A stretch of DNA of 64,000 bases, taken from Oopsacas minuta. Lineage: Eukaryota > Porifera > Hexactinellida > Lyssacinosida > Leucopsacidae. Below the pieces are notes generated by a model. It saw only the letters and a program-made list of their open reading frames with translations. It was not told the origin of the DNA and did no database searches. The position numbers and the translations under genes were made by a program. The stretch covers positions 186,001-250,000 of the forward strand of contig JAKMXF010000308.1 of assembly GCA_024704765.1 (NCBI GenBank), in the 5' to 3' direction. Within the stretch, counting starts at the first letter, position 1, and the number at the start of each line of letters is the position of its first letter. Shown here piece after piece: positions 22,060 to 33,768 of this stretch.

Positions 22060-23503
22060 TCACAATTTATACGAATAAGTATGATCCAGTCCGCAAATAA
22101 TTGAGTTTTCCTGAAATATTTCTTCACTTTCGTCTGCTTTGAGATGCTTTGTCTCTGGCACGAATAATATTATAAAGATGCATGACAGTATATTGACGAC
22201 CACAAGTATTAAGAATGTGTAGCCATTTCCAATAACACCGACTATAAAGGGAAATACTATCAGCGTTGAAATGGAGTGCATATTCAGAGCAAATTGTGAA
22301 ATACCCGAACCAATTTCTTTAATTCTGATAGGAAAAATCTCACCCATTAATATAAATAAGACTGATCCCCAACCAATTTGAAAGCCAAATCTCCACACAG
22401 CTAGACTCAAACCAGGCCAGAAAATAATCCAATCACATACAGGGCTTGTATTCTCTCCATGAAGTGAACATTCGAATACATACTGATCGATTAGGAAAAA
22501 GGTTGTGAGTGAAATAAAAGAGAATGCGACAATAACAGCAGAAACAAGAAGAAGAGGCTTCCTGCCAAAGTGTTCTATAAATAATATTAGTGAAATGGCC
22601 CCAATTAAACCAAACATAGGCACCCCGATTGCAACCACATTTGGGTCAATTACATTGCTGCTTTCCAGGAGAGTAGAACTGTACGAAAGAACAATGTCTT
22701 CTCCCGAGTTTATGTATCCCAGAGCCAATAATATTCCTACAATCAGTGCCTTGAGTCGATACTTTTCAATGATTAGCTTTAAGCAGTACAATATTGACAT
22801 ACTCGCTTGAGCCTTTTCTTTTAGAGCAATATCTATAGATGTGCATTCTTCCAATACGTTCTCTTCTTTTCTACGTAGTCCAATAAGAATATTTTTGGCT
22901 CTCTTTTCCAAACCTCTTGAATATAGCCATATCGCTCTTTGTGGTATTATTAACACTGCAAGGACATTCAATAGTGAAATAATTATTCCTACAATAGATA
23001 GCCATCTGAAAGTAAGAAAACTACCGAATATGTACACGACTAAAACGCCTAATATTTCGTATATCCCCAAAAACCGGACAGAAAGCCTCTTGCCGCTGGC
23101 GGAGCTATCTCTCCAAGGTATAGAGGTAAAACTGATGTTAGAAATCCGCAACCTATTCCATGGAACAACCTACCAGCAAATAGAAAACCTGTGTTTGTGG
23201 CCCCAGCTATCAATAGCAATCAAATATAGTTGAAAGCGAGCTAAGTATGATGCTTAGTTTCCTTCCCAGGTATTTGGAGCAAGGAATTGAAAGGAAAGAA
23301 GCTATACTCATCCCTGCGAAGAAAATAGAAGCGAAAATCGGAGTACTCCACTCTTCTAAAAGATGTAATTTGCGGAGATTGCCTAATGTTGGAGATGGAA
23401 ATCCAAGCCCGAACCCGAGTTGAAGGAAACCCAGACATAAAATGTGAGAATACATAAATACTTTTAAGGTAGATTTTATCCACACCTCGAATTGTCTTCT
23501 CAT
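22060..23503 (-). pseudogene. Sugar porter (SLC2A / GLUT-like MFS), two frameshifts
   Basis: Sugar porters move hexoses or trehalose by facilitated diffusion or proton symport. The N-terminal part (from ATG 23503) has the first membrane helices and the cytoplasmic GRK motif (SKYLGRK). A middle stretch read in another frame gives FAGRLFHGIGCGFLTSVLPL and LGEIAPPAARG. The C-terminal part has EHFGRKPLL, GEIFPIRIKEIGSG and PETKHLK. Frame changes lie near 23213-23226 and at a run of five As at 23069-23073. The homopolymer one could be an assembly error, so the gene may be alive. The usual QQxSG motif of helix 7 is replaced by YINSGEDI, suggesting altered substrate binding. About 480 residues when read through, a normal length. 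Confidence 0.75.
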
Positions 23504-24314
23504 TTTACTCGTATTTTATTAAAGAACAGGCTAATTAATCAATGGATTTCTTATTTAATATGGATTCTGTGTATAACGCTGTGGAGGGTAAACATAAATA
23601 GGCCTATTTAGGTGAAGAGCCCAGCTCGCGTAAAATCCCCCATATAAGAGCGCAGCTGTGCCAATAAATTACGTAAACACGGTGCTTGCATACAATTGTA
23701 TCAAGAGTAACTCCAGGTGGAGGTCACGAAATGCCCCCATGAGTTACTCTAGGTATCGGCATAGAGCAACCATTTACACTCAAAATACTAGTCATCAACT
23801 TCGTACTTTATTTACTGTAAAATATAGCTGTGTAATGATAATAGTTTATTAATTAATTACTAATACATTGGTAAGAATCGGTATTTTATACAATACTAAA
23901 AAAATAAATTGTAGAAAGATAAAAATGTCATAAAATTTTTTACTGTAAATGCTGGTCTGACCAACATTTGGCAGATCACATGGGTGTATACATTGGTCAC
24001 GTAAACGCCCCCAAGAGAAACTCCAGGCATTTTCACCAATTTTACTTAAAAGTAATCTCTACTACTGTTTCTACATATTGATTACCATCGACGTGAAATG
24101 TCATAACAAATGCTTGTTAACTGTCGCTCTGTATGCAATATCATCCTGTCAAATGGGTTCGCAATTAGAATGTCATGCTCTTGAATAGAAATAACACTAA
24201 GGTTAAATAGCGATAATTTCAACTGAACTACCCGCTGAGTACTTTTTAACATCTCTGTTTTAGGACTGGAATTAAAAGGGGCTATTTTTTGGGTAAACAA
24301 GCCGATTTCTCATT
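23504..24314. other. Intergenic, no gene
   Basis: AT-rich. Two related short stretches (near 23705-23750 aactccaggtggaggtcacg and near 23998-24030 ggtcacgtaaacgcccccaa) suggest an old duplicated element. No reading frame of interest. Confidence 0.35.
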
Positions 24315-25010
24315 TAGTGAAAAGTACTGAGAGCATGGTCATAAGGACTGAGTGCATGGCTCACTATTCAGCACATACATATAGTCGAGTGTAACAGGGG
24401 GCCTAACCAGGTTTTGCTGTGCCGGCCTTCTACCGACCTGCGGATTAGTATAGACGCTTGGCCTGGAAAAATTTTCAGATACCATGCATTAATTAATATT
24501 AGGCCCTACTGCAAGCCCTTGGCTACACCTCTACTTGGATGCTGATATGCTGGGATTGTTTCTGGAATTAGCAAGAATATCGGTTGTAAGTACAGTATTA
24601 TTGCATTGAGTGATACTATTCTAAGTGTAATTCAGATTTATACCTTGTATTGATGTCAGAAATGCTTCTGGATTTTATCCAGATGCTTTAGTTACATGTT
24701 AGCTGTGATTCTGGGTGTTTTGAGACGATAAAAGGGGTTGGATGAGACATTCGTGGAATTAGCGAGAACATTGGATGTAACTTGTAAGTGGAGTATTATT
24801 GCATTTCATGAAGCTATTTTCTAAATGTTTTTAGAATTTCCTTGGAATGCTCAATGGGCCTGTGTGCATTTGATCACGTATATTCGACTCACTGAGCAAT
24901 GCTTACTACTGTGTATTATATGCTCAGTAGTGAGCATGCGCTCAGTCCCTAGACCGTGTTCTCAATCAGTCTAATGAGCATGCTCTCAGTCAGTCTCTGA
25001 GAGCAAGCCT
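24315..25010. mobile_element. Possible inverted-repeat element upstream of PRDX5
   Basis: Left-end text (agtactgagagcatggtcat and gactgagtgcatggctcac near 24324-24365) recurs inverted at the right (gtgagcatgcgctcagtcc and gagcatgctctcagtcag near 24928-25000). Between them are two diverged direct copies of about 85 bp (near 24554-24640 and 24745-24835, sharing tggaattagc(a/g)agaa and agtattattgcatt). If it is an element, its right end lies about 50 bp before the PRDX5 start codon. Confidence 0.5.
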
Positions 25011-25059
25011 CAGCCCCGGCGCATATCCAGGGTAATAAGGTATACAAAATATTTGTAGA

Positions 25060-25614
25060 ATGACACTTCGTATTGCTACTTCAGGAATCAGACTCCTTTC
25101 CTTGAAGAGAATGTCAAATATAAAGGAATTAAGCATCAAGGCAGGTGATGTTCTCCCAAGCAGAGAGTTGACAGAAGGAACTATTGACAACAAGGTGAAT
25201 ATAAAGCAGCTGTTCTCAGGTAAGAAAGGAATATTATTCTCGGTTCCAGGGGCATTCACCCCAACTTGCTCAAAAACTCACCTACCAGGATTTGTCAAAG
25301 ATATCGAAATTTGGAGAAAGAGAGGATTCAACCCTATTGTATGTGTTTCAGTAAATGACGTATTTGTTATGTCAGCATGGGGGCTAGAGCATAAAGTTGA
25401 TGGAAAAGTACGTATGTTATCAGATGTTGACGCAATATTTACCAAAGAAATTGGTTTGGATTTTGATGCCAGCGGAATTTTAGGAGGGACTCGCTCCAAG
25501 CGCTATTCAATGGTTGTGGAAAATGGTGTGGTAACTAATCTAAATGTGGAGCCAGATAGCAGTAAGGTAACTTGTAGCTCTTCTCAGACAATGTTGGAGT
25601 CGTTAAACAAGTAG
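25060..25614 (+). CDS. PRDX5: Peroxiredoxin-5, atypical 2-Cys
   Basis: A single-exon, 184-residue thiol peroxidase reducing H2O2, peroxynitrite and alkyl hydroperoxides at the expense of thioredoxin. The active-site loop PGAFTPTCSKTHLPG holds the peroxidatic C70. C172 in KVTCSSS stands where PRDX5 proteins have the resolving cysteine that forms the intramolecular disulfide, and an arginine of GTRSKR fits the active-site Arg. Residues 1-17 (MTLRIATSGIRLLSLKR) are basic and Ser/Leu-rich, like a mitochondrial presequence, and M18 starts the mature core, so dual mitochondrial/cytosolic forms from two starts are plausible. No C-terminal SKL/SQL peroxisomal tail is present, unlike the human protein (from memory). 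No breaks. Confidence 0.95.
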   Translation: MTLRIATSGIRLLSLKRMSNIKELSIKAGDVLPSRELTEGTIDNKVNIKQLFSGKKGILFSVPGAFTPTCSKTHLPGFVKDIEIWRKRGFNPIVCVSVNDVFVMSAWGLEHKVDGKVRMLSDVDAIFTKEIGLDFDASGILGGTRSKRYSMVVENGVVTNLNVEPDSSKVTCSSSQTMLESLNK

Positions 25615-26799
25615 AACAATAGAAATACGGCATGAATTCTTATTCTTCAATCCTCACTATCACTAATTAGCCCTATTTATCTTTCATATATATTCCTAGA
25701 TATATACTTGTTCTAAGCGTCAAGGTGGCCCATGCGAGTTGTTTGCTTGCGCTGCTTTGCTTCAGAAAACTTTGGATTCGGGTAGACCTCGGCACTACGG
25801 AGGCACGGCGGCCCCCTGGCCCGCCCGTACATTGCTGCCAAGTAAGTTCATGAAAATTCCTCGAGATTAAGTGTAAATTTACGGAGATTGATATTTTTTC
25901 AGCACTGCCCCTGTCATATAATATTTTATCCCCCGAATATTGTCCCCAAATGAAGTTTTGCAATTTCGTTGGGATTCCTTGTAGTTCTAATTATAAATAG
26001 AGTACAATATAGATGAGTCTAACAAAAATTACCACTGTTATCAATTTGAAATAAAATAGTGGTTTTGAAATTTTGGTGAAATCATGATCTAACCCCCGAA
26101 AATCAATATTTTGTGACGTCCTAACTTAGTAACCACATGAGTAAATTATTTGAAATTTGACCATACATGTTGACTGGTTATTACTAACTTATACCGACAC
26201 CCTAGCCACTTCCGAAGAGTCTGTAGACTCTGTATTTTGTTATATTTTAGTTCAAACTAACTCTAATGAACAAATGGCAACCAATGAATCAAGGAATGTA
26301 GAATCTTTGCTGAAGTGAAAGAGAATGGTAGCTGAATCTGGACTACTCTCCCAAGAAGCAGCCTATCATAGCTATCTGGAAGGATTGGAGAGCTAACAAC
26401 GAACTATACTTGCTATAGGTATAGCTTTTTATATGAACCTAATCAGCTCCTATACATAGTGCATAGCTGAAACTGGAAACTGTCGTATACAACTTGTTAC
26501 ATTTGAGGGACACTTCATCACTTATTTCGGACAAGACATACTCAAGGGTTCCTGGTATATGACAGTAGCATGAGATCACATCGTCGTTGCGGACGTTAAT
26601 GCCAGGTCTTGCCAAAACTAAGAGTTTATCCCAAGCTTCTAAGGTTCATGTTGTTCATGCCATGTTAATGCCAACACTAAAAGCTTGTGCCACACGTCCA
26701 AAGTTCATGCTCAAGGAAAATCTACGATATTTACTAATGATATGGCAAGTGACACACTGAAACTGAATTATAGTTCCAGATGAGAAATACAAAATTAAT
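25615..26799. other. Intergenic, no gene
   Basis: It includes a GC-rich patch near 25790-25830 (ggcggccccctggcccgccc) followed by gctgccaagt...tttacggagattga, text that also occurs near 3302-3340, so a shared old repeat is present. No coding frame of interest. Confidence 0.4.
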
Positions 26800-26945
26800 A
26801 TAAAGCATCATATATCCCTCAGGTCTCTCTCCTCTCCTCCCTATGGTATGGATTAGTTCTCCTGAGGGAGATAACATCTTGATAGCGCAATGGTAATAAT
26901 CGCTGATTAAAATATTCCCAGGTGGATCCAAACAGAAGTACCATA
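26800..26945 (-). pseudogene. NHL-repeat relic
   Basis: The minus-strand frame WYFCLDPPGNILISDYYH followed by CAIKMLSPSGELIHTIGRRG is one NHL blade. Upstream in frame is a stop, and downstream the similarity ends at RPEGY before a short unrelated tail. It is too short to be a gene and is best read as a scrap of the same NHL family that occurs at 10, 16, 18.4 and 19.5 kb. Confidence 0.6.
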
Positions 26946-27616
26946 GATTACGAACTGCACAATACTTTTACATATAAGGAGACCTTAGCAAGCAAGGACA
27001 CAAACAATTTAGTAATTGAAGTTTTCCTGAGTAAGCTCACCCTCATGATGCTCTTGTACCAGTCATCGTTAGCTTGAAATCACTGAATTGAAACAAAGCA
27101 TGTAAATTAACCAGCATTAACATGGAATGAACTCTGGCAAGATATTGGTATTAACATTTTAAATACTTACCGAAAATTATATTTATATTAGTTGTTTTTA
27201 TATATTTTGTGTAATCAATCTCACATTCGATATCTAGAAAATATTTCCAGGTCTATAAGACGTCATGTCATTGCTTAGTTGCGAGCATATCGAGTGAGAA
27301 AACACATTTCTGGTGTCCAGGGATTGATGTGACAAAATAGTTGGTGGGTATGAGATTCTCGGAAATGATGTACCTAAATTAACTTAATTTCTGTATAATT
27401 TCCGCAAGCCCGCAATATTTATGATATCCATTACAATTTAAATTTTTTTGCTTAGATAATGGTATTCTTTTTCCTCAACCATAGTGTATGGTAATACATA
27501 CCACAAATATGTATTGAACTGTGAACTTTTGACCTTTTTATGACTAATCAGCTGACACTTAACCACACTTAGCTATTTCTTGTTTTTGGTATTCTAATCT
27601 CAAAATCTGAAACAAT
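26946..27616. other. Intergenic upstream of the MST kinase
   Basis: No gene. It presumably holds the promoter and 5' leader of the kinase gene; no TATA box or other motif can be assigned with confidence. Confidence 0.3.
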
Positions 27617-29083
27617 ATGAATCTAAATTCCTTCAAACTCTCTGAACAAATGTTGGCATTACCTCCTACAGAAGTATTTGATTTGTTGGAACAGATCGGA
27701 GAGGGTGCATATGGAGCTGTACACAGAGCTATGCACAAGGAGACAGGTAACATATTAGCGATCAAACAGGTCAGTATGGACACAGACCTTCAGGACATTA
27801 TAAAGGAAATTACTATGATGCAGAACTGTGATTGTCCGCAAGTTGTGAAGTATTACGGATCATATTTCAAGAAGCCAGAACTGTGGATCATAATGGAGTA
27901 CTGTGGAGGTGGTTCAGTTTCTGACGTCATGAGACTTAGACAGAAACCAATGACTGAGTCTCAGATCTCAACAATATTCCACGAAACATTAGCTGGGCTT
28001 GAGTATCTACATCTCTGTCGTAAGATACATCGTGACGTGAAGGCTGGTAATATCCTCTTGACAGACAGAGGCGAAGCTAAGCTGGCAGACTTCGGCGTTG
28101 CGGGTCAGCTGACTGATACTCTTAACAAGCGGAATACCATGATAGGAACTCCTTTCTGGATGGCGCCTGAAGTTATCCAAGAGATTGGATACGACTGTCT
28201 AGCTGATGTCTGGTCGGTGGGAATAACAGCTATAGAGATGGCAGAAGGAAAACCTCCTTATGCAGACATTCATCCTATGCGAGCTATATTCATGATTCCA
28301 GCCAAGCCGCCCCCACAGCTTAAAGACCCAGATCGCTGGAGCAAAGATTTTAACGACTTCATAAGCAAATGCTTAGTAAAGGATACGGAGCATCGTGAGA
28401 CCGCCACCGCCCTTATGAAGCACAAATTCGTTTCTACTGCCCAGAAGACCGACACACTAATTGATATTATTAAAGAAGCACAGATAATTAGACAAAAAAG
28501 TCTGGACTTGAATGAGTCATATGAAGAAGACATAAACTCACTCACAGACACAGAAGAAACACCAAAGACAGGAAGCACTATAATAACAGATTCCTATTTG
28601 ACAGGAGGGGAAAACTCATTTTCTACATTCAAAAGCAACACACTCATGTCTGCTGACACAGGGACTCTTGTTATTAATGATGATTCAATGGTTATCAATG
28701 AGGACAGCGGTACTATGATGGTAAACTCAGACCAAACTCCAACCAAGCCTTACAGGGCTCCATTTCTTGATTATATGGACTCAACTCCTCCACATGAGCT
28801 CGCTAATGTCTTGAACTCTAGCCTGTCTACTGTAAAGAAATCTTCAGTCAATTCTCCCACACAGAGACCTAGCCTTGTGGTTAAGTTTCCACACCTGCCT
28901 GCAGGTATGGATATGAAGACTTATTTGAGAGGTCTGTCTCTCCGAGAGCTACATGAGAAGCTTGGAAACCTGGATTTTCTTATGGATAATGAACTCAAAA
29001 CTTTAAGAGAGAGATATCAGATGAAGAAATCTCCCATCCTAGCTGCTATTGACTCCAAAAAGCGCACCAGTACCGCAAGCTAA
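27617..29083 (+). CDS. STK3: Hippo-pathway kinase MST1/2 (STK3/STK4 orthologue)
   Basis: A 488-residue single-exon STE20 kinase that activates LATS kinases with SAV and MOB1 to restrain Yorkie/YAP. The kinase domain is complete: glycine loop GEGAYGAV (28-35), Lys50, HRDVKAGN (138-145), DFG (158-160), and activation-loop threonine in GTPF (T178, equivalent to the MST1 autophosphorylated Thr183), then WMAPEVI. The middle linker holds repeated TMM/TLV-type threonine motifs (TGTLVIND, SGTMMVNSD), as in the MOB1-docking linker. The C-terminal SARAH coiled coil (LSLRELHEKLGNLDFL to KKSPILAAIDSKKR, about 434-483) mediates dimerisation and binding to SAV or RASSF. MST length in vertebrates is 487-491, so this is full length. 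No introns are needed. The symbol could equally be STK4 or hippo because the animal predates the duplication. Confidence 0.97.
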   Translation: MNLNSFKLSEQMLALPPTEVFDLLEQIGEGAYGAVHRAMHKETGNILAIKQVSMDTDLQDIIKEITMMQNCDCPQVVKYYGSYFKKPELWIIMEYCGGGSVSDVMRLRQKPMTESQISTIFHETLAGLEYLHLCRKIHRDVKAGNILLTDRGEAKLADFGVAGQLTDTLNKRNTMIGTPFWMAPEVIQEIGYDCLADVWSVGITAIEMAEGKPPYADIHPMRAIFMIPAKPPPQLKDPDRWSKDFNDFISKCLVKDTEHRETATALMKHKFVSTAQKTDTLIDIIKEAQIIRQKSLDLNESYEEDINSLTDTEETPKTGSTIITDSYLTGGENSFSTFKSNTLMSADTGTLVINDDSMVINEDSGTMMVNSDQTPTKPYRAPFLDYMDSTPPHELANVLNSSLSTVKKSSVNSPTQRPSLVVKFPHLPAGMDMKTYLRGLSLRELHEKLGNLDFLMDNELKTLRERYQMKKSPILAAIDSKKRTSTAS

Positions 29084-29858
29084 TAGCACCAGTATTTAAT
29101 AGAAGTAATCGTATTAAGGATCTAAAATGCTGTATGAATTTATTTGTAATGACTGTTGGAGATATTTGTGTATTTGTTTACTTGTTTGTGTTTGCTCTTG
29201 TTTTGTATTAGCATCTTAAAATAATATTAATTGCCATTATTTACAAAACATTTCCTGTTTGCTCAAATCTTTCTTCGCAACGTGATGGGATTACGGACAT
29301 TGAAATTAGATAAATGTCTAAATGATTTGTCTTCAAGCTATACTTATTACTTATAGCATTACAATTTGCTTCTTTTGACAGAGATTTAAGATGTTTCATT
29401 AACCCACTTGTGAATGTCACTATCCTCAGTTTCATGAACTATGACTCATGCAAGTCAATCAGAACTTTATTTTGGATTTACAATTGATTTTGCCCTTAGT
29501 ATTGTATTTCTCTTGGTATTGAGCTCTACTTAAATATACAGGTCCCATTTAGCATGTACTGGGTATTGTTCTTCATACTTCTAGGAGTATATATATATAT
29601 ATATATATGCTACTTAAAACTATTGTGATATATATCACAACTTTTGTAAATTCCAGATTTTCACTTGGATTATTTTCAATAAATATAATAGCAGCTGGGA
29701 AAATTATAACTTTTACTGCATACGGTAAATTGTTAGTAGTGTTGAAGTATAATATACATGGAATAAATGCGGTACATATATACTTTATCAGGAGACAGAT
29801 TCTATTAATTTGGTAAATTCTCCGAATTGATTCTAAATACTTATTTTGTTACAGAAGT
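29084..29858. other. Intergenic between MST and NOA1
   Basis: AT-rich with a (TA)n microsatellite near 29588-29609. No gene; presumably the 3' end of MST and the leader of NOA1. Confidence 0.4.
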
Positions 29859-31451
29859 ATGACCTTCCTCAGCAACCCTGTAAGAAAATTCTCACAAGAA
29901 TTCAGATATACATCTTACAATCTCCTAGCTATTTACTCAACTAATTTAATTCGACTTATCCCTGGTTCCCTTATGTGCAGACTATCTTCATCTAGTATCC
30001 ATAGTCGTTCAAACATATTTCAATATTTATCCTCTCATTTCGTTCCTATCTGTACATATTCTCTGAATTCTAAACCACCTGTTAAGTCTCTTTATCTGTT
30101 CTGCAGCGGCTGTGGAGCTAAGTTTCAATCCATAAATTGTAAATTACCAGGATTTATCGAAGATGATACATTTATAAAGTTGAAAGCAAAAGAAGATCAC
30201 TCATTTATTTGCGACAGATGCTATAATTTGAGGAATGAAGAGGTACCTCTTAGCCTCTCACAATCCCATCACAAATTCGCACAAAAAATTGGCTCTATCG
30301 ATCTGTCACGGAGTGTAATACTCCTTGTAGTGGATATCCTATGTTTCCCTGTAGGTGTATATCCATACTGGTATAAACTGATTCCAGATAAAACTCCTGT
30401 AGTAATACTGCTAAACAAAATGGATTTAATTGATAATGGTTTAGCTACAACCGAGAAAGACTGGGAAACTAGGATCAGGGCAAGAGTACTAAAATATTTT
30501 AGCAACGGGCCTCTTAAAAACAGGGAGATAGCCAGAATTGAATATGCCAGCGCTCTCAGAGGCTTGGGGGTACAGAACATAGCTCGTATGATTCTAAATG
30601 TATACGGAGGAAGAAATGTGTACTTATTCGGTTGTACCAATTCAGGAAAATCTACCTTGTTCAATCGACTGCAGAAAAATCTATGGCTGATTGAGTCCTC
30701 GAATCCTACTGCTACCCCTTCTAGCATTTTCAAAAAATCCACGGTATCTAGTTTGCCCGGCACGACCCTGAATAACATCAGTGTTCCTATTCCGATAAAG
30801 AAAGATCTGGAAATGGTAACAGGAACCATAGAGATGCACACAGAAGGAATTACAGAAGAGTACGTACACCCGATCACTGTTGAAGATATCACTAAATTAA
30901 CTAGAATTAGAAGTAAGCTATATGATTCTCCTGGAGTTGATCATGAGCATCAGTTAGTTTCCTTTCTAACTCTGAAAGAACAAAAATATACAGTTCCTCT
31001 AACAATGATTAGAAGACGTCAGTACGATTTCATTCAGGGAGAAACATTGTTGATTGGAGGTTTAGCTAAAGTTGATTTTCTCCACAAAACAAATTCATCT
31101 CGGATACAATTCCACGTATTTTGTTCTCACAAGATTCCTCTCTTTGTCGTCAAACAGAAGAAGCTCGAATCATTTTTAGATAATTATCAAGACAGAGTTT
31201 TAGTAGTGCCTTTTCCCGAGGAAGAGAGAGGCTCGCCTTATCCACAGTTGATAGGAAAAGAATTGACTATAGAAGGAGAACATCTTCCCTTGAGGTGTTT
31301 GGATGTCGTAGTATCTAATTTGGGGTGGCTCAATATTTTCCTATCACGTAATCAAACTTGTACAATCAAAGTCTACACACCTAAAGGTAGAGGGATAGTG
31401 ACGAGAGAGCCTTTATTTTCAAAAGCTTATTTGTTCAAGAGTAATCGTTAA
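29859..31451 (+). CDS. NOA1: NOA1-like circularly permuted mitochondrial GTPase
   Basis: A single-exon 530-residue protein of the YqeH/NOA1 family, which acts in mitochondrial small-subunit ribosome assembly. The first 75 residues are basic and Ser-rich, fitting a mitochondrial presequence. A treble-clef zinc finger follows: CSGC at 82-85 and CDRC at 118-121. The GTPase motifs come in permuted order G4-G5-G1-G2-G3: NKMD (186-189), SA (231-232), the P-loop GCTNSGKST (258-266), the PGTT stretch (300-303) and DSPG (356-359). This order is diagnostic for the family. It is somewhat shorter than vertebrate NOA1 (about 700) but contains all motifs. The start is the first in-frame ATG and leaves the presequence whole. 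Confidence 0.95.
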   Translation: MTFLSNPVRKFSQEFRYTSYNLLAIYSTNLIRLIPGSLMCRLSSSSIHSRSNIFQYLSSHFVPICTYSLNSKPPVKSLYLFCSGCGAKFQSINCKLPGFIEDDTFIKLKAKEDHSFICDRCYNLRNEEVPLSLSQSHHKFAQKIGSIDLSRSVILLVVDILCFPVGVYPYWYKLIPDKTPVVILLNKMDLIDNGLATTEKDWETRIRARVLKYFSNGPLKNREIARIEYASALRGLGVQNIARMILNVYGGRNVYLFGCTNSGKSTLFNRLQKNLWLIESSNPTATPSSIFKKSTVSSLPGTTLNNISVPIPIKKDLEMVTGTIEMHTEGITEEYVHPITVEDITKLTRIRSKLYDSPGVDHEHQLVSFLTLKEQKYTVPLTMIRRRQYDFIQGETLLIGGLAKVDFLHKTNSSRIQFHVFCSHKIPLFVVKQKKLESFLDNYQDRVLVVPFPEEERGSPYPQLIGKELTIEGEHLPLRCLDVVVSNLGWLNIFLSRNQTCTIKVYTPKGRGIVTREPLFSKAYLFKSNR

Positions 31452-33474
31452 TTGTTTTCACTCAGGATATTAAATGTATAAATCATTTGTGAGTGTAATC
31501 ATCAATTCTATTCGTTAAGGTGTACTTCCACATGCAATACACCTGTTGCCAATATGTGCGTAGTTAGGAATTCAGTGCTATTTTTGTCACTTTTATTAGA
31601 TTATTAATTAGTGAATATTCTCCTATTTTATGTGTTAGAGCAAACTATTTGCATAAATTGCTATGGCTATATCCTGCTCTTGTGTTATATAGTCTATAGC
31701 CTCCTCATTCATTGCCACTTGGTTGATAATTGATTTTTTCAATGCATTTATCAATAATTGTATTTCTCACATTTATAGCCTTGCATGCCTTATTACATTA
31801 ATCAGATCTCATTCATATTTATTCAATCACCAGGTAACAGACAATACAAATCTAAATTAGAACCACATTATTTGCAGTCAAGTTTTTATCAAAGTTATTC
31901 TATCTCACCTGCGATGTTACCGATTGCTTCGTAGCCTAGTTAGCTACTCCATTATCAAAATCTGATCATAATTCGTATTTATTTTACTAAGTGGTATATA
32001 ATCATAATTTCTAGAGTACACATTTAAATATATATATTTGTTGTTAATAATTGGAAACAGGTGATACTAATTAAATATTATCAAATGATTTTAGTCATTT
32101 ATGTTAGTGGCGGGATTATGCGAATATTTAATTAACATTCCAGCTATTTGTTATCAAGTTTTATTCTAATTTTTGCTTCTCTCTTTTACTTGAATTATAT
32201 TTCAAATTCGTATTCAATATTTCATTGAATTTATATTTGCCATCTAATGTGGCATACCATGAAAATTGAAGCAAACCCTCGTGTCATAAGGGCTAAATAT
32301 ACACGAAAAATGTATACTTTTGTAAATATGTAAATTGTTAGAAATTCTACCTTCTACGAGTCTGCGAATATTTTAAGATATCTGGTAAAAATGTGAGTGC
32401 TCTCTCTAACACAATTCCTAAGATATTTGACATCAATCGGAAATTCTGCACTATTCCCCCTGTATATGGAATTTTTCCGTCAGAGCCTTATCTTTTTGAA
32501 ATTACGTCATATTTCCTTGCAATCAGTGGCGTAATCAGGGAGGTTTCCACTTGTACTGAAACCCTCCTTCATCTCACTCGGACGTAATTTTTGACATTCC
32601 TTTCATTTCAGCTAATAGAAAATGGTGAAGATTATCTTCTTCGATATTTTCTCAGTATCTTGCCTGGTGCTTACATTAGCTAGAATAAATTCAACATTTT
32701 GCTAGATCTCATAGGCAGAGATTATAAATATGTCTATTTTTTCGATATATTTTATACATTATATAATTCTAAAATTGAAGCTTTTATGTAAAATATTATT
32801 GAACTTTTACGAGCTTGTAAGATGAAATTAAGCTATTTTGAATTTCTACATACAATTCAATAAAGTTATATAACCCAATTCGACTCATTCAATATTCTAA
32901 TAATTTTCTCTATGATTGGCAATCGAAATATTAACATACAGCAAACCCAAGCGCTTAGCAAGGATTATGAATTGGGGGTCCTGAGCGAGCGAAGCGAGCC
33001 AATCAGGAGTCTGGGGGCATTGCCCCTAGCGATTTAAAAAAATCACAATAGCAAAAGCATATGCGCCGTTTAGAACACGCTATGGTTTTGACATCTCTAT
33101 CCACTTATTCTATTAAGAAAAATCTCAAATCACTTCTTTGCAGACTTAAATTTCGCCTAAATAGTTTCAGTTGACTAAATTTCCGTGGATTTCTAATTTT
33201 GCATTGCAATAAAATGAATTTTTCACTATTTTAACAGAAAACTGCGAGAAATATCCAATATTTCCCCAGGATTTGGTAATTTTTCCCTTGGATATCATAT
33301 CAAATCCATCAACACTAAATAATTGACCAATAGGGTTGCAGTCTACATTACACTAGTGCTAATTACCTAAATTACAAATACATACACTTACTTTTGAATG
33401 GCAGTATGTTTTCAATAGAAGATTTTCAGTCTTCAAAGATTGAGGAGTCCTAGGATCTCCTCCTCCCTACGCCC
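31452..33474. other. Intergenic, no gene
   Basis: AT-rich. Near 32526 cagtggcgtaatcagg resembles the ends of common invertebrate DNA elements. A GC-richer patch near 32970-33030 has gagcgagcgaagcgagcc and gggggcattgcccc, a self-complementary motif similar in style to that at 7.54 kb. No supported coding frame. Confidence 0.4.
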
Positions 33475-33768
33475 TGAGTAGACCCTCAATTATCCGAACA
33501 GCAGGAAGAACATTCAGTTTGTGAAAATTGTTCTAATTTCATATCAACAGAATCCTTTATTCTACTTTGGTACTTTGGTTTTCGGATGGTGTGATCATTT
33601 TAGGTCCAAATAGTAATAAATATAAAGTCATATATACGAAATTACAAATTTACAATTTCACATTTTCTGAGTTGTGAATTTCATATACGAAAATATACAA
33701 TTTCTTTTCTCCAAACACCAAAATTGATTGTGTATGACGAAGGTGTTCAGATAATCCAGAGTGTACTG
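33475..33768. mobile_element. Pogo/Tigger-like MITE
   Basis: The left end reads tagaccctcaattatccgaac. The right end reads gttcagataatccagagtgt, whose complement (acactctggattatctgaac) matches with a few differences. The interior is AT-rich and non-coding. The pattern (CAGTA-type tip, CTC, then TTATCCGAAC) recurs in other elements of this window. The exact ends are uncertain by a few bases. Confidence 0.6.

Noticed and set aside
22505-23233. Plus-strand frames of 101 and 130 codons
   Set aside because: They are antisense shadows of the sugar-porter gene, which carries the recognisable motifs on the minus strand.
30269-30892. 207-codon minus-strand frame
   Set aside because: It is an antisense shadow of NOA1, whose GTPase motifs are on the plus strand.
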